Assembly (NCBI RefSeq): GCF_004135735.1 | Contig: NZ_CP012670.1 | Span: 2,542,001-2,606,000 of the forward strand | From: Sorangium cellulosum | GTDB lineage: Bacteria > Myxococcota_A > Polyangia > Polyangiales > Polyangiaceae | Direction of reading: 5' to 3' | Length of the DNA: 64,000 bases | In this document: piece by piece, positions 18,597 through 25,914 of the stretch | Numbering within the stretch: the stretch's first letter is position 1 | Layout of the letters: every line of letters begins with the position of its first letter | The notes under the pieces: generated by a model | Databases searched by the model: none | Told to the model about the DNA's origin: nothing | Seen by the model: only the letters and a program-made list of their open reading frames with translations | Position numbers and translations under genes: made by a program

Positions 18597-20138
18597 CTAC
18601 CAGTCCAAAACCCAGCGGAGCACGCCGCCTTGAGGGAGCTCCCGCGCGAGCACGATCGCCGGGAGCGGGTCGCCGTGCCGCGGGTACCAGCGCCCGGGGC
18701 TCGGCGGCGCGAGGGCGCCGTCCGCGGTGACGCGGACGCGCGCCGCGGCGCCGGCGTCGAGCCGGAGCCGCGAGACCGCGCGGCGGAACGGGCCGGTCAC
18801 CGTGTCGGTGATCTCGAGCCGGCCGGGCCGGAGCTCGACGCGCCGGCGGTGCGCCGGGCCGCCGGGCATCCAGGCGTAGCCGTCGTGCGACGCCTCCGCG
18901 CGCGCCCCGCCCGCGTCCGCGCCGAGCGCGAGCAGCCGCGCCCGCGCCCGGCGGCCCACGCGGAAGCCGCCCCACACCTCGCACGAGTCCGTGTCGTCGA
19001 TCTCCACGGTGCTGTGCGCGCGCGTCGCGCGCGTCGCCGCGCGGGCCGCGGGCTCGCCGTAGCTCTCGACGCCGTAGTCGACCACGGTACGGACGCCGTC
19101 GATCCAGAGCTCGAAGCCGAGGGCGTCGGCGTGCGCGTGGCCGGGCTGGTAGGGCGCGCCGTCCGGCCCCGCGTCGAACGCGAGCCACGCGCCGGGCACC
19201 GAGAGCAGCGCCCAGCCCGTCGGGTCGAGCAGCGCGGCGCCGGGCTCGGCCGCCGCGGCCGGCGCGCCGCGGTGGACCGGGAGGCCGCACGCCTCGCCCA
19301 GCGAGAGCACGTCGTCGAGCGCGGGCGCGGCGTCGAGCGCGGCGTCGTTGAAGAGGGGGTAGGCGCCGTCCGGCGCGCGCACCGCCGAGGCCCACGCGAG
19401 CGCCGCCCGGGCCGTCTCCCGCCACAGCGCGGGCGCGCCCCGCCCGGAGGCGTCCGCGAGCTCGATCGCCTCGAGCAGCCCCGCGAGCAGCCAGAGGTGG
19501 TAGCTGGCCGAGCCCTCGAAGTGCCCGCCGTCGGCGAGGAACTGCTCCGGGAGCTGCCACGCGAGCAGCGCAGCGCCGGCGCGCCACCAGGCGTCCGCCT
19601 CGAGGCCCTCGGCCACGGCGCCGCCGCACGCGAGCCCGAGGCCGTTCTCGAGCAGGTGGTTGCCGAGCAGGTGGAGCTCCGGGTGGACGAGGATCGCGCG
19701 GCAGGCGCGCGCGAGCTCGCGGCCCGCGCCGCGCGCGCCGAGGCGCGCCGCGAGGGCGAGCTGTCGCGCGCGCACGGACGAGGGGTAGGGGGCCAGCGCG
19801 ACGCCCGACGCGGCCGGCAGGGCGCTCGAGAGGAGGGCCGCCTCGCCGAGCGCCTCGAAGCCGTACGCGGCCTCGTAGGCGCGCAGCATCGAGCCGGGCG
19901 GGAGCCGCGCGAGGCGCGCGCTGGCCCGCTCCCGGTCGCGCGCGGCGAAGGCGCGGAGGCGCGGGTCGGCCGGCGGGAAGGCCGCGCGGATCGCCGGCGC
20001 GCCGGCGCACGGGACGCGGCGCACGACGCGCGTGAGCGCCGCGCTGGCCGGGCGCGCGAGCACCTGGAGGGGGTGGAGCGACCGCACGGTCCGCGCGAGG
20101 CGCGCGGCGCGATCCGGGAGGCTCAGTGGCGAGCGCAC
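18597..20138 (-). CDS. Heparinase II/III family protein
   Basis: A 513-residue protein with an N-terminal helical toroid (RTVRSLHPLQVLARP start, then LVHPELHLLGNHLLENG and GHFEGSASYHLWLLAG, both typical) and a C-terminal beta-sandwich with the family signature HAHADALGFELWIDG followed by VDYGVESYG and RAHSTVEIDD. Family members cleave uronic-acid polysaccharides by beta-elimination; in biosynthetic loci they may edit the polymer. No signal peptide is evident. The GTG start at 20138 lies inside a 39-bp repeat and has a GAGGGGG site; the exact start is uncertain. It is the middle gene of a minus-strand operon after the GT4 gene. Confidence 0.88.
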   Translation of the reverse strand: MRSPLSLPDRAARLARTVRSLHPLQVLARPASAALTRVVRRVPCAGAPAIRAAFPPADPRLRAFAARDRERASARLARLPPGSMLRAYEAAYGFEALGEAALLSSALPAASGVALAPYPSSVRARQLALAARLGARGAGRELARACRAILVHPELHLLGNHLLENGLGLACGGAVAEGLEADAWWRAGAALLAWQLPEQFLADGGHFEGSASYHLWLLAGLLEAIELADASGRGAPALWRETARAALAWASAVRAPDGAYPLFNDAALDAAPALDDVLSLGEACGLPVHRGAPAAAAEPGAALLDPTGWALLSVPGAWLAFDAGPDGAPYQPGHAHADALGFELWIDGVRTVVDYGVESYGEPAARAATRATRAHSTVEIDDTDSCEVWGGFRVGRRARARLLALGADAGGARAEASHDGYAWMPGGPAHRRRVELRPGRLEITDTVTGPFRRAVSRLRLDAGAAARVRVTADGALAPPSPGRWYPRHGDPLPAIVLARELPQGGVLRWVLDW

Positions 20139-20250
20139 GCCGCCCCCTCACCCTGCGACGCGGCGCGCCGAGCGCACGCCGCCCCCTCACCCTGCGACGC
20201 GGCGCGTTGGGCGCGCGCCGCCCCTTCGCCCTGTGACGCGGTTCGGTTCA
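20131..20250. repeat. About 39-bp direct repeats, 3 copies
   Basis: The unit gagcgcacgccgccccctca plus ccctgcgacgcggcgcg recurs twice almost exactly, then once degenerately (gcgcgcgccgccccttcgcc). It fills the gap between the glycosyltransferase stop and the heparinase-like start, and contains the latter's GTG and ribosome binding site. Confidence 0.9.
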
Positions 20251-20276
20251 TCCCGGAGCGCCTCCCCGTGCCGCGC

Positions 20277-21419
20277 TCACCCGGCGCCGGCGGCCCCGGG
20301 CAGCTCGATCCCCCGGTCGCGGCCGGCGTCGCGCGCGGCGCGCGCCAGGATCGCCGCGAACCGCGGCCAGATGGTCTCGATCGCGTGGTGCTGCTCGACG
20401 TGCGCCCGGCACGCGTCGCCCATCGCGCGCGCGAGCGCCGGGTCGTCGAGCAGGGTGGAGAGCGCGTCGGCCATGGCGTCGGTGTCGCCCACGGCGGTGA
20501 GGAAGCCCGTGCGGCCCGGCGTCACGACGTCCGGGATCGCGCCGACGCGCGTGGCCACCACCGGCAGCGCCGCGCTCATCGCCTCGATCATCGCGTTCGG
20601 CAGGCCCTCCATGTGGCTCGGCAGGAAGAACACGTCCGCCTGGAGGAGGTGATCGAAGACCTCGGCCTTCGAGACCCACCCCGTGAAGCGCACGCTCGCC
20701 GCGAGGCCCTTCTGCGCCGCCGCGGCGCGGAGCTCCTGCTCGTCGCGGCCGCCGCCGACGAACGTGAGCGTCGCGTCCGGCACGCGCCGGACGACCTTCT
20801 CGAAGGCGTCGAGCGCGTCGAACGCGCCCTTCGGGCGGAAGAGCCAGCCGAGGTACACGACGCGCTTGCCCGGCGCCCCCCGCTCGGCGAGCCGCTCGCG
20901 CGGGAGCAGCGGGATGCCGTTCAGGATCTCGACGACCTTGCCGCGCCCCTCCGGGAACGCCTCGAAGTAGGCCTTCCAGAACGGCCCCTGCGCCACGACG
21001 CCGTGGCTGCGCTCGAGCACGCGCGCCACCCACCACCGCATGAAGCGGCTGCGCTCGCAGTCCTCCGCGATCGCGCCGGAGCCGAACCGGATGACCACGC
21101 CGCGCCCGCACGCGCTCGCGAGGATGCCCATGAGCCCCTTCTCCACGGCGCCCAGGCCGTTCGCCGAGAAGATCAGCGCGACGTCCGCGGAGGGCAGGAG
21201 CGCGCCGAAGGTCGCGAGCCGGCGCGCCGCGCCGAGGACGCGCTCCGCGAGCGACGGCGGCGGCGACGAGGGCACCGTGGTCGACAGCGGGATGATGTCC
21301 ACGACCTCGGGGAGCGGGCTGCTCATCAGCGAGGCGGCCGCGGCGAGCTGCCCCCCCGTGTCGCCGTTGGCGAGCGGCTTCAGGCCGGACACGAAGAGAA
21401 CGCGAAGTTTCCTGGTCAT
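20277..21419 (-). CDS. Family 4 glycosyltransferase
   Basis: A 380-residue GT-B enzyme, normal length for GT4. The N-terminal domain (MTRKLRVLFVSGLKPLANGDTGG) carries the acceptor-side GG loop. The C-terminal domain shows VVYLGWLFRPKG, LTFVGGG, VRFTGWVS and the donor-binding EGLPNAMIEAMSAALPVVA, which is the family E-x7-E region, then VGAIPDVV. Likely role: transfer of a sugar from a nucleotide sugar to a growing surface polysaccharide. It is first in the operon with the heparinase-like and two-domain oxidoreductase genes. The ATG at 21419 is well placed. Sugar specificity cannot be read. Confidence 0.92.
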   Translation of the reverse strand: MTRKLRVLFVSGLKPLANGDTGGQLAAAASLMSSPLPEVVDIIPLSTTVPSSPPPSLAERVLGAARRLATFGALLPSADVALIFSANGLGAVEKGLMGILASACGRGVVIRFGSGAIAEDCERSRFMRWWVARVLERSHGVVAQGPFWKAYFEAFPEGRGKVVEILNGIPLLPRERLAERGAPGKRVVYLGWLFRPKGAFDALDAFEKVVRRVPDATLTFVGGGRDEQELRAAAAQKGLAASVRFTGWVSKAEVFDHLLQADVFFLPSHMEGLPNAMIEAMSAALPVVATRVGAIPDVVTPGRTGFLTAVGDTDAMADALSTLLDDPALARAMGDACRAHVEQHHAIETIWPRFAAILARAARDAGRDRGIELPGAAGAG

Positions 21420-21638
21420 CGGAAGGTCCGCGGCGCGCCGCGCTGCGCCGCGCGCGCCTGGCGGCGCGGCACTCTAGCCGCGCACCGGCGGGTCGCAAGC
21501 GGGTCCAGCGCTGGTCCCAGCCGAGGCGGGCCCGGGCTCCTCCGCGCCCACGAGCACGTCGATCGCATCGCCCTGCTCCCGGCGCAGACGAGGGGCCGCG
21601 GAGCTCGCGTCGATCGCGGGGCGGGGGGCGCGGCGGGA

Positions 21639-22079
21639 TCAAGGGTTGTATCGGAGCCCGCTGCGGTAGCTCGCGATCGCGAGCTCCACCGGGCGGAACA
21701 GCGGCCGGGGCAGCGCGTCGAGCGGGTACCAGGCCCAGCCGCCGATCTTGTGGGGCTCGCGCTCCTCGGGCTCGCCCTCGAACTCCTCGGCGAGGAGCTG
21801 GACGTCCACGTAGTGCTTCCCGTAGGCGACGATGTTGCTCAGGCACAGGAAGGAGAGCCTCTTGACGACGAGGCCGCTCTCCTCGCGCACCTCGCGGATC
21901 GCGCAGGCCTCGAACGACTCGCCGAGCTCGAGGTGCCCGCCGCACCAGGAGTACGTGCCGTCGCCGTGGCTGCCGCGCCGCCGCGCGAGCAGCACGCGCC
22001 CGTCGCGCACCAACATGACGCCCACGCCCACCTGCGGCCGCTCCGCGGCGCTCGTCCCGTCCATCGCCTCCGATCCCAC
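21639..22079 (-). CDS. NUDIX hydrolase
   Basis: A 146-residue protein with a complete Nudix box: GHLELGE-SFEACAI-REVREESGL matches GX5EX7REUXEEXGU, so the metal-binding Glu residues are intact. The preceding GDGTYSWCGG and following LDALPRPLFRPVE are typical of the nucleotide-sugar/ADP-ribose-like or MutT-like branch. Substrate cannot be deduced. The GTG start at 22079 is chosen over ATG 22064 because GGAGGT lies 5 bases upstream. A single gene, divergent from the unknown gene at 22189. Confidence 0.93.
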   Translation of the reverse strand: MGSEAMDGTSAAERPQVGVGVMLVRDGRVLLARRRGSHGDGTYSWCGGHLELGESFEACAIREVREESGLVVKRLSFLCLSNIVAYGKHYVDVQLLAEEFEGEPEEREPHKIGGWAWYPLDALPRPLFRPVELAIASYRSGLRYNP

Positions 22080-22151
22080 GGCGCACCTCCACGGACCGCG
22101 GCCGCGGCCGTGCGAGCCGCGCCCGTGGTCGGCCCCTTAGCACCGTCCGGA

Positions 22152-22179
22152 TTGACTTTTCAGTGAACGCGCGTACCGT
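22152..22179 (+). promoter_or_regulatory. Candidate promoter close to the 22189 start codon
   Basis: TTGACT (22152-22157) and TACCGT (22174-22179) with a 16-bp spacer. A transcript from here would begin within a few bases of the ATG at 22189, which would fit a leaderless or very short-leader mRNA. Weak -10, so tentative. Confidence 0.3.
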
Positions 22180-22188
22180 GCCCGGCCG

Positions 22189-22881
22189 ATGGATGCTGCC
22201 CTGCCCTGGGAAGTGAACCCCGCGCTCCACGAGAGCCGGCTTGTTCTTCTGGCGCAGACCGCGGTCAACGTCCGCAACAAGGCGTTCAGCGAGGCGAACC
22301 GCGAGGAGGGCGACACGAGCTGGGGGATCGGGTGCAAGGCGCACGAGCGGCTCGGCCATTCCCTCTGCCGGCTCGCGGAGAGCGGCAAGCACCCCTGGCT
22401 CACCGTGCACCGGGACGGGCTCTACCTGATGCCGCTCATCGAGGGCGTGGCGGTGCGCGTGTACCGCGGCCCGGCCGACAAGCCGTCGCAGCGCCACCTC
22501 GAGGCGGCCCGCAGCGAGCATCACCGGCGGCACGAGCCGCGCCAGATAGCGTTCTCGTTCATGGGGGAGAGCGCCGAGCCGGACGGCCCGTGGTTCTGGA
22601 TGATGGCGATCGAGACCGACGTCGAGGGGAGGGCGCTGCGCGCCGTGTTCTTCCAGGCCAACGAGGCGGGAGGGACCCGGAACGCCTGGGAGGCCCCGGT
22701 CGAGGGCATCTCGTCCGCGCCGTCGCCCGCTCCGCCTGCGCCCTCGCCCCCGGAGAAGCCGGCCCGCCCGGCGCGCCCGCGCGCGGGCGCCTCGGCGAAG
22801 GACGCGCTCCTCTCGCGCGACGGGAGGCCGCTGTTCCAGGCGCAGACGATGTCGCTCCCGCTCATGTCGCAGCCGAGCTGA
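22189..22881 (+). CDS. Unknown protein
   Basis: A 230-residue soluble protein without a recognised family. The first 150 residues look globular (VLLAQTAVNVRNKAF, WGIGCKAHERLGHSL, HPWLTVHRDGLYLMPL, PWFWMMAIETDVEG). A Pro/Ala-rich linker (SSAPSPAPPAPSPP) and a short conserved-looking end SRDGRPLFQAQTMSLPLM follow. No signal peptide, membrane helix or enzyme motif is visible. There is no clear ribosome binding site. It stands alone between NUDIX (divergent) and the methyltransferase (convergent). Codon use is typical of the region, so it is probably a real lineage-specific gene. Confidence 0.7.
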   Translation: MDAALPWEVNPALHESRLVLLAQTAVNVRNKAFSEANREEGDTSWGIGCKAHERLGHSLCRLAESGKHPWLTVHRDGLYLMPLIEGVAVRVYRGPADKPSQRHLEAARSEHHRRHEPRQIAFSFMGESAEPDGPWFWMMAIETDVEGRALRAVFFQANEAGGTRNAWEAPVEGISSAPSPAPPAPSPPEKPARPARPRAGASAKDALLSRDGRPLFQAQTMSLPLMSQPS

Positions 22882-22925
22882 CCGTCGCGGGGGCCGGGAG
22901 AGGGCGACTGGCTCCCTCCCCCGGA

Positions 22926-22975
22926 GTGGCGTGAGAGGGAAGACGGGAGAGCGAAGACGGAAGAGGGAAGAGCTC
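22926..22975. repeat. Purine-rich ggaagac/gggagag repeat
   Basis: The short gene-free stretch carries gagagggaagacgggagagc and then gaagacggaagagggaagag, an imperfect mini-array built from the same ggaagac/gggagac heptamers as the big satellite at 16231-16368, followed by ccctctccc that could pair with it. It lies between two convergent genes. Confidence 0.75.
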
Positions 22976-23015
22976 GATGCTCACGATTCGCCCTCTCCCG
23001 CGCGCGGACGACTCG

Positions 23016-23900
23016 TCACACGGGAATTCCCAGGTCCCGCCGGAGCGCGTCGAACTCCTCCGTGAATCGGCCATTGCCGCCGCGGAGCAGCAGCGGCGGC
23101 TCGTCCCGCGCCACCCCCTCTCCCGCGCGGCCGCGGCGCAGCGCATAGACCGAGAACAGCGCCGCCTTGCCGATCTTCGGGACGACATCGCGCCACGCCG
23201 CGAGCGCGAGCCCCGCGGCCTTCGCCGCCGCCTCGACCCGCGCCCGCTGCTGCGCCGCCGCGCACGCCACGAACGGCGCGTCGGGCGCGAGCAGCCGCGC
23301 CGCCGCGAGGCAGTACGCCTCCACGCCGCCGCGGTGCTCGAAGCGGCACGGGCCGCACTGGACCCTCCCGGACTCGATGCCTGTCCCGACCGGCAGGTAC
23401 GGCGGCGTCCCGGTCACGAGGTCCGCGGGACCGAGCCCCTCGAGCGCCGCCGGGTCGCGCAGGTCCGCCCACCTCACCTCGCACCGCCCGTCGAGCCCGT
23501 TCCACCCGACCGAGCGCCGCGCCATCGCCGAGCTCACCTCCTGCGCCTCCACGCCCGCGCAGCGCGCCTCCGGGAAGCGCCACGCGGTGAACAGGAGCAC
23601 CGTGCCGATGCCGCACCCGAGATCCACGGCGCGGCGCGGGGGCGCGTGCTTCACCTGCTCCGCCGCGAACCACGCGGTCACGAGGTCGTCCGCCGACCAA
23701 CGGTGCCCGTCGAGCCGCTGCAGGATGCGGAAATCGCCCGAGAGATAGCAGAGGTCCTCGCCCGGGCCGGGCCAGACCTCCGGCCGGTCCGGCGTCACGG
23801 GCCGCGGCCCGGGGGCGACCCACCCGGGCGGCCGGCGCGCGGGCCGGACGACCCCGCCGGTGGGCGCGATGAAAGGCTGGGCGTCAGCGAGAGCGGTCAT
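23016..23900 (-). CDS. Class I methyltransferase of the tRNA1(Val) N6-adenine (TrmN6/YfiC) type
   Basis: A 294-residue enzyme. The SAM-binding motif I is VDLGCGIGTVLLF. Motif IV reads GTPPYLP, where N6-adenine enzymes usually have NPPY; the Asn-to-Thr change is notable. A Cys-rich patch (CGPCRFEHRGG) follows. The first 95 residues carry DFRILQRLDGHRWSADD, which resembles the N-terminal substrate loop of YfiC-like proteins. The ATG at 23900 has GGAG 6 bases upstream and overlaps the end of the preceding lipoprotein gene by 17 bp, so the two are translationally coupled. Target (tRNA or other) is inferred from the family only. Confidence 0.8.
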   Translation of the reverse strand: MTALADAQPFIAPTGGVVRPARRPPGWVAPGPRPVTPDRPEVWPGPGEDLCYLSGDFRILQRLDGHRWSADDLVTAWFAAEQVKHAPPRRAVDLGCGIGTVLLFTAWRFPEARCAGVEAQEVSSAMARRSVGWNGLDGRCEVRWADLRDPAALEGLGPADLVTGTPPYLPVGTGIESGRVQCGPCRFEHRGGVEAYCLAAARLLAPDAPFVACAAAQQRARVEAAAKAAGLALAAWRDVVPKIGKAALFSVYALRRGRAGEGVARDEPPLLLRGGNGRFTEEFDALRRDLGIPV

Positions 23901-24645
23901 CGGTCTCCAGGGTCCACGCGGCGGAGGCCTCGGAGCCATCGCACCTGGCGTCGCGGAGCTCGGGATCGTCGCAGAAGAGGCACTCCGTCAACTGGCAGTT
24001 CAGCGGCGGACAGGACTCCGGACAGGGGATGTCGTCCGGGTTGGACGGGTCGTGAGGCTCGTTCGGATCGCAGTCGATGATCTGCCAGGTAATCGCGCTC
24101 ATGTCCTTCGGGTCCTCCGGACACACGCACCCGCCGGCCCTCTGATTGAAGGCGTGCGTCGCCATCATGGTGATGGTGTGGCACCGGTCCGCCGCGGTCT
24201 CCGCGGCGTCCGGGAGGTTCATCTGGCTCAGGAGCCAGCGGAGCAGGACGGGGCGCGGCCCTCCGGCGATGGTCCCCGGCTCGATCCACCCCGGGGTCGT
24301 GTTCCTGAGGTACGGGCTGTTCCACGGCGTCCTCTTCCCGTAGTCGATGTAGAGGGCGACCTGCACGGGATCGCCGTTGTCCTCGGACAGCACGGTCGCC
24401 TCGAATTCCTTGAGCGTGTCCTGCTCCGTGATGTGGATGGGCAGGAAGACGGGAGGGAACGTCGGCGTGAGCACCGGCGCCGTCCGCGCGGGCTCCTTGT
24501 ACTCCGGCGGCTCGATGACGAGGCAGCCGGCGGCGGAGGCGGCGAGCGCCGCCGCCGCGAGCGAGCGCGCGAGCGCGGCCAGGGCGCGCGGGCGCGAGGG
24601 GAGGACGGCGGCGCGGAGGAGGGGAGGGCAGGGCGGAGCGGGCAT
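23884..24645 (-). CDS. Unknown Cys-rich lipoprotein
   Basis: A 253-residue exported protein. The signal peptide ends LAASAAGC (Cys at about residue 39), a good lipobox. The mature part has an N-terminal beta-type domain (PVLTPTFPPVFLPIHITEQD, then VALYIDYGKRTPW) and a second half rich in Cys and acidic residues (GGCVCPEDP, IIDCDPNEP, PCPESCPPLNC, CLFCDDPELRDARC). No named family. The ATG at 24645 is preferred to upstream starts because it begins a normal signal peptide. The 3' end overlaps the methyltransferase start, suggesting co-transcription, although the functions look unrelated. Confidence 0.8.
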   Translation of the reverse strand: MPAPPCPPLLRAAVLPSRPRALAALARSLAAAALAASAAGCLVIEPPEYKEPARTAPVLTPTFPPVFLPIHITEQDTLKEFEATVLSEDNGDPVQVALYIDYGKRTPWNSPYLRNTTPGWIEPGTIAGGPRPVLLRWLLSQMNLPDAAETAADRCHTITMMATHAFNQRAGGCVCPEDPKDMSAITWQIIDCDPNEPHDPSNPDDIPCPESCPPLNCQLTECLFCDDPELRDARCDGSEASAAWTLETDDRSR

Positions 24646-24771
24646 GATCGGTGGGGTGCGCGCCTCCGGCGCGGCGCCGCGCTGGATACGGCGCCGCGCC
24701 GGACGCAGGGACTGTATCCGTTCGGGCGCGGCGCGGCACACCGAACCGCATCCCCGCCGGCCCGGGCGATG

Positions 24772-25668
24772 TCAGCGGCCCGGGGCCGCGGGCGCGCTCC
24801 CGAGCGCGTAGACGACCTTCACCTGCGTGCTGAACGAGACCTCGCCTGGAGCGAGCGGGGTGCCCGCGCCGCGGTCGTACATGGCCGCCTTCGCGGCGAA
24901 GACCGGGCCGCCGCCGTCGATGATCTCGCTGATCGCGACCACGGGGCCGAGCGGGACGCCCTGGAGCCGGGCGAGCGCCTCGGCCCGCGCGCGCGCGTCC
25001 GCGATCGCCTTCTCCCGCGCCTGCGCCTCGAGCGGGTCGGTGTCGTCGAGGCCGAACGAGACGCCCCAGACGTTGTTCGCGCCGGCGGCCACGGCCGCGT
25101 CGAGCACCGCCCCGACCTGCGCGAGGTTGCGGAGGGTGGCCGTCACCGTGTTGCTCACCCGGTACACGTACCTCGGCGGAGCCGGCTGGGCCGGCGCCAG
25201 ATCAGGGGGCGCCGGAGGGGGCGCCGCCGGCTTCTGCGCGGGCGCCGCCTTCGGCCCGCGCCCGGCGGGCGGCGCGGCCGGCGCGGCCGGCGCGGCCGGG
25301 GCCGCGCGCGGCATCGGGGGCGGTACGTCCGGCTGGCGCTCGAGCTGGATGGAGTAGTTGCTGGTCTGGATGTCCTTGTCGGCGAGCCCAGCCTTCCTGA
25401 GCGCCCCGAGGATCTCGGTCATGCGCGCCGCGGCCGTCTGCGTGGCCTCGGCGACCGTGGGCGCCAGCACCTCGATGCCGAGCTGGGCGCGGGCGATGTC
25501 CGGCTTCGCGCTGACCTCGCCCTGACCCACGACCGTGATGGTGCGCGCCTCGGGGGCCGCGGCCTGGGGCGGCGTCGCCTGGGCCGCGCAGGCGGCGAGC
25601 AGGGGCGCGGTCGTCAGCAGGAGGCCGGCCAGGGTCAGCCGGCGCCACAGAGATGTCGGGATGGTCAT
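24772..25668 (-). CDS. SIMPL (DUF541) domain lipoprotein
   Basis: A 298-residue exported protein. The signal peptide has lipobox LLAAC (Cys27). The SIMPL fold starts TITVVGQGEVSAKPDIARAQ, a family hallmark, and closes with ARARAEALARLQGVPLG and the strand VSFSTQVKVVYAL. A 60-residue Pro/Ala-rich loop (about 115-175) is inserted in the middle, longer than in most relatives. Known members (for example the periplasmic oxidative-stress protein YggE) form large oligomers; the biochemical role is unclear. It is separated from the downstream lipoprotein gene by about 125 bp. Confidence 0.92.
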   Translation of the reverse strand: MTIPTSLWRRLTLAGLLLTTAPLLAACAAQATPPQAAAPEARTITVVGQGEVSAKPDIARAQLGIEVLAPTVAEATQTAAARMTEILGALRKAGLADKDIQTSNYSIQLERQPDVPPPMPRAAPAAPAAPAAPPAGRGPKAAPAQKPAAPPPAPPDLAPAQPAPPRYVYRVSNTVTATLRNLAQVGAVLDAAVAAGANNVWGVSFGLDDTDPLEAQAREKAIADARARAEALARLQGVPLGPVVAISEIIDGGGPVFAAKAAMYDRGAGTPLAPGEVSFSTQVKVVYALGSAPAAPGR

Positions 25669-25709
25669 GCCCGAGCAACGCGCGACGCCGGCGCCGGCTT
25701 ACAGCGCAC

Positions 25710-25807
25710 CCCGCGCACCTCGGCCCGCGCACCTCGGCCCGCGCGCCCCAGCTCGCGCGCCCCGGCTCGCGCGCCCCGGCTCGCACGCCCCAGCCCGCGC
25801 TCTGCGC
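25710..25807. repeat. 14-bp tandem repeat, 7 units
   Basis: Seven 14-bp units (cccgcgcacctcgg twice, cccgcgcgccccag, ctcgcgcgccccgg twice, ctcgcacgccccag, cccgcgctctgcgc) in the divergent spacer between the SIMPL and pseudokinase genes. Units differ by a few substitutions but keep exact length. Confidence 0.9.
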
Positions 25808-25914
25808 CAGCGCGGACGGTCGCGGCCGGCAGCGCTCCAGGAGCGCGCAGCGCGGTCCGCGGCGAGGCCGTGGCTCCGCCGCGGCAAGCTGTCCCGCCGC
25901 GTGTCCGGTGCGCT

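Noticed and set aside
16423..20190. Single 1,255-residue fusion of heparinase-like and oxidoreductase parts
   Set aside because: The frame upstream of 18579 is antisense-like noise relative to the true heparinase-like frame; each gene has its own start, and a GAGGAGG site precedes ATG 18579.
18630..22166. Long plus-strand open frame over the glycosyltransferase/heparinase-like region
   Set aside because: Low-complexity Arg/Ala/Glu-rich translation opposite recognised enzymes; shadow frame.
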